Shown: in pieces, positions 1 to 7,200 of the stretch | Position numbering within the stretch: position 1 is the stretch's first letter | Layout: each line of letters starts with the position of its first letter | Assembly (NCBI GenBank): GCA_003156795.1 | Contig: PMHU01000331.1 | Coordinates: 3,363 to 13,789, forward strand | Length of the DNA stretch: 10,427 nt | From: Acidimicrobiaceae bacterium | GTDB taxonomy: Bacteria; Actinomycetota; Acidimicrobiia; Acidimicrobiales; Palsa-688 | Reading direction: 5' to 3' | Position numbers and translations under genes: made by a program | Notes under the pieces: generated by a model | Database searches by the model: none | Seen by the model: only the letters and a program-made list of their open reading frames with translations | Told to the model about the DNA's origin: nothing

Positions 1-13
1 GCGAATCGGCTCG

Positions 14-43
14 CACGAATCGAGTACTCACACGAATCGAGTA
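14..43. repeat. 13-bp direct repeat pair upstream of the first gene
   Basis: CACGAATCGAGTA occurs at 14-26 and again at 31-43, a 17-bp period. A shorter relative, CGAATCG, also appears at 2-8, so the core may be present three times. The spacer region holds an 8-bp palindrome, GAGTACTC, at 22-29. The pair ends just before the ribosome binding site of the following gene. Tandem sites this close to a start are typical of repressor or activator binding sites, but the regulator is not in the window and the left edge cuts the region. That the repeat exists is seen directly; its role is inferred. Confidence 0.5.
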
Positions 44-49
44 ATTGAG

Positions 50-56
50 AGGAGGT
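50..56 (+). promoter_or_regulatory. Strong Shine-Dalgarno site that decides the start
   Basis: AGGAGGT lies at 50-56, three to four bases before the ATG at 60. It is a near-perfect anti-16S match and favours ATG 60 over the in-frame TTG at 45, which would place the site inside the coding region. The spacing is shorter than the usual 5-9 bases. Confidence 0.7.
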
Positions 57-59
57 CTC

Positions 60-932
60 ATGACCCGATCTGCACAGTCGCCAACCGACGAGAGTCCGGC
101 GCGGGACATCCCCGTCCGCCGCTTGGAGCCGTTTCCGGCCGACCGCCTGAGTCTGCGCTTCGCCGGCGCAGACCCGGTGATGAGCCATGCAGTCGCCGTG
201 TTGTCAGCGATGTTTCCGAACGGCGAGGACTTCTTTGTTCGCTCGGTGCGCAACTACCGGGACCAGGTGAGCGATCCCGAGTTACGACAGCAGGTGAACC
301 GCTTCGCGGGCCAAGAGACCATGCACGGCCGCATCCACCGCGACTTCAACAATCGGTTACAGGAGGTCGGATTCAAGTCAAACGTCGTGGATCGCTCGGT
401 CGGTATCGGTTTTAATGGAGTCCTGGCGAGGGTTCTTCCCGAGAGCGTGCAGCTGGCAGTCACCGCCGCTCTCGAGCACTACACCGCCACACTGGCCGAA
501 GTGCTGATGAGCGAGCCCAAGGCGCAGGAGCTGTTCGGCGACGAGGTCCGCTACCTGCTGCTGTGGCACGCCCTCGAAGAGTCCGAACACAAGGCTGTCG
601 CTTTCGAGGTATACCAAGAAGTCGTTGGGAACGAACTGCTGCGGCGGGCCGTAATGCAGGCGACGACCGGCGTCTTCGTCGGCGGTCTATTGATAGGCAC
701 GGTGTACTCGGCGGCATCGAATTTGGGAGTTCGAGACCTTCCCGAATTGGTCCGGAGCCTTGCCCGACTACCCCGGTCACCGTTCTTGGCTCCCGGCGTG
801 CTGCGCCGGATACTCAGTTACAACCGTCCCGACTTCCATCCCGACACATTCGATGCAACCGAATTGGTGAACCGCTGGAGAGCGGACCTGTTCGGAACCG
901 GTGGAGTCCTCGCCGAGCGGGTGAGGACCTAA
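60..932 (+). CDS. PF10118-type predicted metal-dependent hydrolase (di-iron-like helical protein)
   Basis: A 290-residue protein resembling the actinobacterial and proteobacterial family COG3687/PF10118, named 'predicted metal-dependent hydrolase'. The biochemical reaction of the family is not well established. What is visible is a helical protein with ferritin-like metal-ligand spacing: Glu56 in a PNGEDFF stretch, Gln85-Glu86-x2-His89, Glu139-His140, and His170-x2-Glu173-Glu174-x-Glu176-His177. The paired ExxH-like motifs suggest a di-iron or other dinuclear centre. A hydrophobic stretch at about 202-219 could be membrane-associated or a buried helix. There is no signal peptide. The ATG at 60 is chosen because of the AGGAGGT just upstream. 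The gene stands alone on this strand and converges with pyrF. Its GC content is lower than that of genes at the right end. Family assignment is fairly sure; function is open. Confidence 0.8.
   Translation: MTRSAQSPTDESPARDIPVRRLEPFPADRLSLRFAGADPVMSHAVAVLSAMFPNGEDFFVRSVRNYRDQVSDPELRQQVNRFAGQETMHGRIHRDFNNRLQEVGFKSNVVDRSVGIGFNGVLARVLPESVQLAVTAALEHYTATLAEVLMSEPKAQELFGDEVRYLLLWHALEESEHKAVAFEVYQEVVGNELLRRAVMQATTGVFVGGLLIGTVYSAASNLGVRDLPELVRSLARLPRSPFLAPGVLRRILSYNRPDFHPDTFDATELVNRWRADLFGTGGVLAERVRT
906..928 (+). terminator. Candidate hairpin at the 3' end of the first gene
   Basis: GTCCTCGCC at 906-914 pairs with GGTGAGGAC at 920-928 (one G-U pair), giving a 9-bp stem with a 5-base loop. It ends two bases before the TAA at 930-932 and sits within the last codons. 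It is followed by A7 (931-937) rather than a T-run on the plus strand, so it is not a classical intrinsic terminator. It lies between two convergent genes, where terminators are expected. Confidence 0.3.
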
Positions 933-1000
933 AAAAACGGACTGCACGAATGGCGTTGCCGCACGGGTTCATTGCCGAGTAGCGATCCCGGGGGCGGGTC

Positions 1001-1843
1001 TCAATCGCCCAATTGATCTTTGAAGACCGCGGCCAGGGCCTCGATCTCGCTACGCAGTTTGGTGACCTCTGGGCCTGCTTCCAACAAAAGCCGCGACGCG
1101 CTTGGCATGACTCGGTCGCGGCATACGTGGAAGACCTGGGCCACATCCGATGGAGTGGCGCCCTGGGCGCCCACGCCGGGCGCCAGACACAGAGCGTTGG
1201 CTGACGCCAGGTCAAGCTCAGGGTGCATGTGCGTCGGCCCGATGACCGCCCCGATCGGTCCGATCGCCCCCGGAGCCAACTCCGCGTTCCGGCGCCCGAT
1301 CTCCTCCAACAGTGTCGCCTCGACGCTCCTGCCGGTCTCGTCCCGGGCTGCCTGCACTCGGCGGCCCTCGGGGTTGGAAGACCGGGTGACGACCAACAGG
1401 CAGCTGCCTGCCTGGGTGGCGCGTTCGACGAAGACATTCATGGCCCCGAAGCCGAGATAGGGATGGACGGTGAGCGCATCCACCTGTATGGCCGCGTCGG
1501 CGCCTAGAAAAGCCTCGGCGTAGGCTTCGTTGGTCGATCCCACATCTCCCCGCTTGGCGTCCAAGACGACCAGGAGCCCGGCCTGCCGGGCGTCGGCAAC
1601 CAGACGGCCGAGTGTCCGAATTCCCCGCCACCCGTGACGCTCGTAGAACGCGGACTGCGGCTTGACGAGACCGACGACTCCGACAGCGGCCTCCAGAACT
1701 ACCTCGACGAAGCGATCCAGCCCGTCAGGCGAGTCATCCAGCCCCCACGATCGAAGAACGGCCCCAGAAGGGTCGAGGCCCCAGACCAGCGGCCCGAATA
1801 TCGACCGTGTCCGGGCAAAGCGATCGGCGAAGGAGTCAGCCAC
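1001..1843 (-). CDS. pyrF: Orotidine 5'-phosphate decarboxylase, family 2 (mycobacterial type)
   Basis: A 280-residue cytosolic enzyme for the last step of de novo UMP synthesis, decarboxylating orotidine 5'-monophosphate to UMP. Signature features are WGLDP at 21-25 (substrate-binding Asp24), KPQ at 61-63 on the second strand, and the catalytic DAKRGD at 95-100 with Asp95, Lys97 and Asp100. Also present are HPYLGFG (127-133) and a phosphate-binding-loop region, PGVGAQGATP (222-231). The length matches mycobacterial PyrF (about 274 residues). The frame stays open far upstream inside the neighbouring gene, so the start rests on homology: GTG at 1843, giving MADSFADRF, with TTG at 1849 as an alternative. 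No clear Shine-Dalgarno site precedes either. It follows the esterase-cyclase gene by 73 bp on the same strand and may be cotranscribed. All catalytic residues are intact. Confidence 0.93.
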   Translation of the reverse strand: MADSFADRFARTRSIFGPLVWGLDPSGAVLRSWGLDDSPDGLDRFVEVVLEAAVGVVGLVKPQSAFYERHGWRGIRTLGRLVADARQAGLLVVLDAKRGDVGSTNEAYAEAFLGADAAIQVDALTVHPYLGFGAMNVFVERATQAGSCLLVVTRSSNPEGRRVQAARDETGRSVEATLLEEIGRRNAELAPGAIGPIGAVIGPTHMHPELDLASANALCLAPGVGAQGATPSDVAQVFHVCRDRVMPSASRLLLEAGPEVTKLRSEIEALAAVFKDQLGD

Positions 1844-1916
1844 GGCCAACGAGTCTTGCCCACAGCAAGGGGCAGCCGCTGAATGCCACGGAAGTCCCCA
1901 AAGATCGGAGGGATGG

Positions 1917-3290
1917 TTAGTATGCCTGGACGGCGTAGAGTTCCCAGTCGTCTGGGACCCCTTTGAGGGTGTGCACTCCGCGGTCGACGAATACGAGGCC
2001 CGATCCCGCGACCAGGTCTCGGACTGTACGGGAGACCAGGATTTCGCCGGGCTGGGCTTGAGCGGCGATCCGCGCTCCGACGTGGACCGCGATCCCAGCG
2101 AATGTTGGGCCGTGGATCTCGACCTCGCCGGTGTGCACACCAGCGCGGATGGTGAGTCCGTCGCGATCCGCGCCCTCGCGGATCGCGACCGCGGCGTGGA
2201 TCGCGCGGCCTGGACCATCGAAGGAGGCGAGGAAGCCGTCGCCGGCGGTGTCGAGCTCGCGTCCCCGATAGCGGGCGAGTTGTCGACGTACGTCGCTGTA
2301 ATGGCGCTCCAAGAGATCGCGCCATGCCCGGTCGCCCACTCTGTGGAGATGACCGGTGGAGTCGACGAGGTCGGTGAAGAGCAAGCTGGTCAACTGGCGA
2401 TCGGTCGAGGGGGCCGCAGGTGCGCCGGTGAGGAACTCTTCAACAATGTCCAAGAGCCCATCAGCGTCGCCGACCCAGGGAATGTGGTCGTCACCGGCAA
2501 GCTCGACGAACCGGGCGCCGGGGATCTGCTTGGCGATCCACCGCCCTTCCTCTATGTGGGCGTCCCGGTCACCGGTGCGATGGAGGATGAGCGTCGGCAC
2601 TCTGATCGCCGGCAACACGGCCCGGACGTCGATCTGGGTGTTCATCTTCATCAGAGCCGCGGCCGCCCCTGGGGACGCGCTGCGCCGGAAGTAAGCCGCC
2701 AACCGTTGTTTGAACACGGGGTCCTGCGCGCAGCTCGGAACCAGGTGTTCGAGCCAACCGGTGCCCCCCCAGTCGCGCTCTATCTCCTCGATGTCGCGGG
2801 CTCGCTGTTCGGGGGTGGGCGCCCAGGGATAATCCGGGCTCCAGATCCGCTTGGCGAAGACTCCGGTAGTGACAAGTGCGATGGTGCGCTCCGGGTAGCT
2901 AGCCGCGAACAGCACCGACAGGTTGCCGCCCTCGCTGTGGCTCAATAGGGCTACCCGCTCGGAGCCGACCGCGTCGAGCACGGCGCGGACATCGTCCATC
3001 CGCTCCTCCAACGTCGGCAGCCGATCAGTAGGCAGCCGGTCGGACATTCCCGTGCCGCGCTTGTCGAAGATGATCAGACGGGAGAAAGACGCCAGCCTGC
3101 TTAGGAAGTGCTCGTACGAGGGGTCTTCCCAGGCCAGCTCCACATTCGACACGAACCCCGGGATGTGCAACAGATCGAACGGACCCTCACCAATGACCTG
3201 GTAGGCGACATGCGTCCCCTCGACAGTCGCATAGCGCGTTTCCGGCACGGCCACCCACAAAGTATGGCGCAGTCTCGACCCCAGCCCCAT
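1917..3290 (-). CDS. Alpha/beta-hydrolase fused to a class III nucleotide cyclase (LipJ/Rv1900c-like)
   Basis: A 457-residue two-domain protein matching in length and order the mycobacterial LipJ (Rv1900c) architecture. Residues about 15-290 are an alpha/beta-hydrolase: oxyanion region IPGF (43-46), nucleophile Ser119 in SHSEGG (first Gly of GxSxG is Ser117), acid candidate Asp241, and His269 in GDDHIPW. Residues about 298-457 are a class III adenylate/guanylate cyclase homology domain. It has metal ligands Asp307 (FTDLVDST) and Asp351 (AGDGF), and Arg407. The canonical substrate-selecting Lys is Asp347, the second selector is Thr396, and the transition-state Asn is His403. Rv1900c is likewise a non-canonical adenylyl cyclase. 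Expected role is ATP to cAMP, perhaps tuned by ligand or ester binding in the N-terminal domain; substrate and coupling are inferred. ATG 3290 is preferred over ATG 3335 because AGGGGT precedes it by seven bases and the longer version would run through an inverted repeat at 3324-3344. Confidence 0.88.
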   Translation of the reverse strand: MGLGSRLRHTLWVAVPETRYATVEGTHVAYQVIGEGPFDLLHIPGFVSNVELAWEDPSYEHFLSRLASFSRLIIFDKRGTGMSDRLPTDRLPTLEERMDDVRAVLDAVGSERVALLSHSEGGNLSVLFAASYPERTIALVTTGVFAKRIWSPDYPWAPTPEQRARDIEEIERDWGGTGWLEHLVPSCAQDPVFKQRLAAYFRRSASPGAAAALMKMNTQIDVRAVLPAIRVPTLILHRTGDRDAHIEEGRWIAKQIPGARFVELAGDDHIPWVGDADGLLDIVEEFLTGAPAAPSTDRQLTSLLFTDLVDSTGHLHRVGDRAWRDLLERHYSDVRRQLARYRGRELDTAGDGFLASFDGPGRAIHAAVAIREGADRDGLTIRAGVHTGEVEIHGPTFAGIAVHVGARIAAQAQPGEILVSRTVRDLVAGSGLVFVDRGVHTLKGVPDDWELYAVQAY

Positions 3291-3323
3291 GGCCGTGACC
3301 CCTATACCGGTCCATCTCAACCA

Positions 3324-3344
3324 CGCGGGACCCATGATCCCGCG
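3324..3344. promoter_or_regulatory. Perfect 7+7 bp inverted repeat between the GNAT and esterase-cyclase genes
   Basis: CGCGGGA at 3324-3330 and TCCCGCG at 3338-3344 are exact reverse complements separated by seven bases. The site is 58 bases past the GNAT stop and 33 bases upstream of the esterase-cyclase ATG. It could be a GC-rich terminator hairpin for the GNAT transcript (no T-run follows) or an operator for the downstream pair. The sequence does not separate these. Confidence 0.4.
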
Positions 3345-3402
3345 GCCAGCTGTCGGCGAACGCCGGTTTGGTGCGCCGACGGCAACCGTCAGGGGGTTGA
3401 GG

Positions 3403-3993
3403 TCAGCCGACTGGATCCCGCCACATCAACCACATCATTGGCGCGCCGTTCGTCAGCTGCAGAGTCCCGGTTACCTCGAAGCCGTGGCGGCGGTAGAAGG
3501 GAACATTGCTCTCCTTCTGAGTCTCGAGGTAGGCGGGCAGACCTTCAATGTCGCATCGAGTGAGAACCGGCGCCAAGACGAGGGAAGCAATGCCTCGACG
3601 TTGCCAGTCGGGGTGGGTGCCGAGCAGGGCGAGATACCAGTGAGGATCTTCGGGGTGGACGGCGGTCATTTCAGACAAGACGCCCAAGGCCCGATCTGCG
3701 TGTTCGCCTGCGGCGTCGGCGAACGGCTCGGCCATGAGCACCAATTGGTCGTCGCTGTAGGCCCACTTCCCCGGCGAGGCCCAGATGGCGGTGCAGACCC
3801 CATCGTCGGTGGTGTAGGTGTGCTCGTTGATCAACCCCGCTCGCATCATGCCGCCGAACAGCACGGTGGCGCGACGCTCGAAGTCATCTGCTGGAAGCAT
3901 CCAAGTGAAGAGGGGATCGTCGGCGAAAGCCCGCATCTGTGCGGTGGCCATGGCGGGGATGTCTGCGGGTGTCGCCAGCCGGACTGCGGTCAC
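3403..3993 (-). CDS. GNAT-family N-acetyltransferase
   Basis: A 196-residue cytosolic acyltransferase of the GCN5-related fold, expected to move an acetyl group from acetyl-CoA to an amine of unknown identity. The N-terminal VRLATPADIPAM (4-15) is the usual first strand and helix. The acetyl-CoA pyrophosphate loop is at about 127-136, Thr-His-Pro-Asp-Trp-Gln131-Arg-Arg-Gly134-Ile-Ala136, where the final Gly of Q/RxxGxG/A is Ala. Motif B, YLETQKESNVPFYRRHGF (155-172), is typical and includes the FY-x2-GF turn. The family ending MWLMWRDP is present at 187-194. The GTG at 3993 fits the homology; a possible TANNNT -10 (TACGGT) 7-12 bases before it suggests a leaderless transcript. It is first of three minus-strand genes. 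Substrate cannot be told; small-molecule or antibiotic acetylation and protein acetylation are both possible. Confidence 0.88.
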   Translation of the reverse strand: MTAVRLATPADIPAMATAQMRAFADDPLFTWMLPADDFERRATVLFGGMMRAGLINEHTYTTDDGVCTAIWASPGKWAYSDDQLVLMAEPFADAAGEHADRALGVLSEMTAVHPEDPHWYLALLGTHPDWQRRGIASLVLAPVLTRCDIEGLPAYLETQKESNVPFYRRHGFEVTGTLQLTNGAPMMWLMWRDPVG

Positions 3994-3994
3994 C

Positions 3995-4009
3995 GAGTTA
4001 CCGTAACTC
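3995..4009 (-). promoter_or_regulatory. 15-bp perfect palindrome over a putative leaderless promoter
   Basis: GAGTTAC-C-GTAACTC at 3995-4009 is a perfect inverted repeat with a one-base centre. It ends one base before the GNAT GTG start (3993, minus strand). Reading the minus strand, TACGGT falls at -12 to -7 relative to the G of GTG, the correct place for a TANNNT -10 element if transcription begins at the start codon. No convincing -35 is seen 17 bp further upstream. The palindrome would overlap the -10 and so could act as a repressor operator. The alternative is an mRNA hairpin near the start if the transcript has a leader. Confidence 0.4.
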
Positions 4010-4257
4010 CGCTCATGGCGGCGCTGGGGGTGTCGTCCCTCAAGGCGAGCAGCGCGGTCCGCTCCCGCACCTTCCGGATCGCTCACGCCCTCTCCACCGC
4101 CGCCCGAGCTACGAGGACTCACGGTCACCACCGGCCCGGGAGCAAGCTGTCCAGGCCAGACTGGCAACGGCCCGAGCGCGTGCCGCCGGAGAGGCCTATG
4201 GTAAAGATTTGACCTTGCTCCTACGGCAGGATCAAGAGCAGCCGGGAGGTTTGGAAG
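4010..4257. other. Divergent intergenic region with the peptidase ribosome binding site
   Basis: About 250 bases separate the divergent GNAT and peptidase genes, and no further gene is supported here. GGGAGG at 4244-4249, eight bases before the ATG at 4258, is a well-placed ribosome binding site for the peptidase. TATGGT at 4197-4202 fits a TANNNT -10 box and would give a leader of about 50 bases, but no good -35 lies 16-18 bases upstream, so it is only a candidate. TTGACC at 4209-4214 resembles a -35 box but lacks a partner -10. Confidence 0.45.
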
Positions 4258-7200
4258 ATGCGTCGACGAGTGCATTTCGCCGGGCTGTCCTTGGCCACGT
4301 TGGGGCTCATTGCTGGGACAATGGCGCCAGCTGGCCTCGCCGGGGCCTCGACCACGTCGGAGGCGTTGAGCGTCGCCCAGGTGCGCACGCTCAGCCCGCA
4401 CGCCACGCAATCAGTCATCGTCGTGTTCAAGGACCAGGTGCCCTCGCTGCCTGCGAACACCACCTTCGGCCCTGAGCGGCAGACGGCGGTCAGGGAGATC
4501 CAGTCCCAGGTCGTCGGCCAGCTACGCCAGCTTCACGCGCCCGACCTGCACTCCTACACCCTCCTCAACGCCGTCAGCGCGACGGTTTCGCCCGCCGAGG
4601 AGGCCCGCCTGGCCGCCAGTTCCGGCGTCGCCGAGGTGGTCCCGAATGCCACGGCCCACCTCGAGTTCTCTACGCCGACACGGGCAGTGAGCGCGCAACC
4701 TCTGTCAGCGCGGACGAAGGCCGCCGCCCTGCCCCGCACCTCGACCGGAAGCAAGGTCTGCCAGGAGGAGGGCTCGCCGGCGGTCGAGCTCGACCCGCAG
4801 GCCCTCCAGACCATCAGGGCCAACAGCAACGTGCCGAACGCGGCACCGACGGCCGCCTCTCTCGGGATCACCGGCGCCGGTGTGAAGGTGGCCTTCGTGG
4901 CCGAGGGCATCGATGTCGACCAGCCGAACTTCCAGCGGGCCAACGGCTCCCACGTGATCGTCGACCAAGCCGACTTCACCGGTGAAGGCGTCGCCCCTAA
5001 CGTCAGTGGCGGCGAGGCCTCGCTCGACGCCAGCTCGATCGCCGCGCAGGGCAACGTGGTGTATAGGGCGACGTTCGCCAACGGCAAGACCTGCAACTTC
5101 GTGGTCGAGGGCGCCGCGCCTGGTGCCGAGCTGGTGTCGCTCAAGGCCTTCCCGAGCGACCACGACGCCACCAGCACATCGCTCCTCGAGGCCATCGACT
5201 ACGCCGTCACCGTCGAGCACGTGAACGTGCTCAGCGAGTCCTTCGGCTACAACCCGTTGCCTGACACGACGAACGACCTCATCCGCCAGGCCGACGAGGC
5301 AGCGGTCGCGGCAGGCACCGTCGTCGACGTGTCGTCCGGCGACGCAGGACCGACGTCGACCCAGGGCTCTCCGAGCACGGACCCGGCCGTCATCTCCGCC
5401 GGGGCCAGCACTACGTACCGGGTGTACGCCCAGGAGGACATCGAGAACTACTCCGCCATCGGGGCCAAGGGCTGGGAGAACGACAACGCCAGCGGGCTGA
5501 GCAGCGGTGGCTCGACCTTCGACCTCAAGGGGCCCAACCTGGTCGCCCCCGGCGACCTGAACTGGGATACCTGCAATCCCTCTCCCGGCAGCTTCGGCGC
5601 GTGCGTGTCCGGCGGGACCAGCGAGGCCGCCCCGCTGACCTCGGCCACCGCGGCCCTGGTCATCCAGGCCTACCGCACGACCCACGGCGGAGCGACGCCG
5701 ACCCCGGCGCTCGTCAAGCAGATCATCCTCTCGACGACCACCGACCTCGGCCTGCCGGCGAACCAGCAGGGCTCCGGCCTGCTCGACTCCTACAAGGCGG
5801 TCCTCGAAGCGGAGTCCATCGGTAAGTCCGCCAGCGAGGCCGCGGGCGACACTGCGGCCGTGAGCACGAGCGACATCACCGCCACCGAGCCGGTCGACAC
5901 CTCGGTCGTCCAACCCATCACAGTCACCAACACCGGCAACACCGCGCAGACCGTCCACCTCGCCGGCCGTACGTTGTCGGCGCCGAGCACACTCGTGTCG
6001 AGCTCGTTCAAGGAGTCCGGATCGGCGTGGTCGAAGGTGATCTCCTTCTCGGTGCCATCCGGGGTCGGATACCTAGACACCCATCTGGCTACCGACCCCA
6101 ACCCGGCCAACGGCTACGTCGACATCCAGCTGGTCGACCCGTCGGGTCGCTTCGCCGAGGCGGCGCTGACCCAAGGGGACAGCGACACCGCCAACGCCGG
6201 CGTTCGGCTCCCCCAGGCCGGAAGGTGGACCGCCTACTTCGAGTTCGCGGGGGGCACGCCCTCCGGGGCGGCGCCCACGCAGTTCGTAGCCACGGCGCAG
6301 CGCTGGACACCCTTCGGCACCGTAACGCCCAGCCAGGTGACGGTCTCGCCCGGCCAGTCGGCAACGGTCCAGGCCACCTTCGTCACACCGGCCGCCGCCG
6401 GTGACCAGAGCGCCGCCGTCTCCGTCACCGATGGCAACGGCGTGGCCACGTCGATCCCGGTCGGCCTGCGCTCCCTCGTCCCGTTCACCAACGGGGTAGG
6501 CCGGTTCTCCACCGACCTCACGGGTGGCAACGGCCGGGGCGGCGCTCCGGCCACGGTCGCCTACTTGGCCTTCGACGTCCCCGCCGGCGAGCCGGAGCTA
6601 AACGTCAACACGGCATACAAGGACGGCGACTTCGACAACTACTCGGTGTACCTCGTGTCGCCGAGCGGCGAGACCCTCGGCCACGCCAGCAACCAGCTGT
6701 TGACAGGGGGGACCGTACTCAACCCGACCACGTCGCAGACGGAGCAAGGGGCGGTGAGCCACGTGCTCTCGCCACCAGCCGGGCAGTGGACGATCATCGT
6801 CGCCCTGACCAACCCGGCCAGCGGCCCGCTGGTCAGCAGCCCTCTCACTGGCACCATCGACTTCGACCAGGTTGCCACCACGGTGGCCGGCCTGCCCGAC
6901 TCGTCATCGACGGTCATACACGACGGGCAAAGCCGCACCGCGGCGATCACGATCACCAACAAGTCGTCGGTCCCGCAGGCGTACTTCCTGGACGCCAGGC
7001 TCGACAAGACCGTCACCGACAGCCTCACACCGCTCACGCCGGCCACCGACATCTCCCTGCCGCTCGGCACATCGGCCGCCATCCCGCAGTGGATCGTGCC
7101 CACCGATACCACGTCGGTGACGGCCACGGCATCGGCCACCGCCCCGGTGACCTTCGACATGTCGCCCTACCTCGGCAACTTCGAAGGGGAGCTCAACGGC

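Noticed and set aside
45..59. TTG at 45 as a start for the first gene
   Set aside because: It would put the AGGAGGT ribosome site inside the coding region; the ATG at 60 directly follows that site.
982..1008. GCGAT/ATCGC pair as a terminator for pyrF
   Set aside because: It is only a 5-bp outer stem with a large, poorly paired interior and no T-run; it is too weak to call.
1662..2948. Long plus-strand open frame (428 codons)
   Set aside because: It is antisense to the esterase-cyclase and pyrF genes, both of which have clear motifs, and its translation shows no recognisable domain.
3291..3335. ATG at 3335 as the esterase-cyclase start
   Set aside because: It lacks a ribosome site and lies inside a perfect inverted repeat. 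The LipJ-like proteins begin near the later ATG at 3290, which has AGGGGT upstream.
4209..4214. TTGACC as a -35 box for the peptidase promoter
   Set aside because: No TANNNT-like -10 lies 16-18 bases downstream, so it is not supported as a promoter on its own.
4900..4902. Reading the loss of the S8 catalytic Asp as proof of an inactive pseudopeptidase
   Set aside because: The Glu253-x3-Asp257, Asp362 and Ser455 set matches an alternative known catalytic arrangement, so inactivity is the less likely reading.
4705..5958. Long minus-strand open frame opposite the peptidase
   Set aside because: It is a GC-rich shadow of the peptidase domain, with low-complexity Gly/Arg/Val content and no motif.
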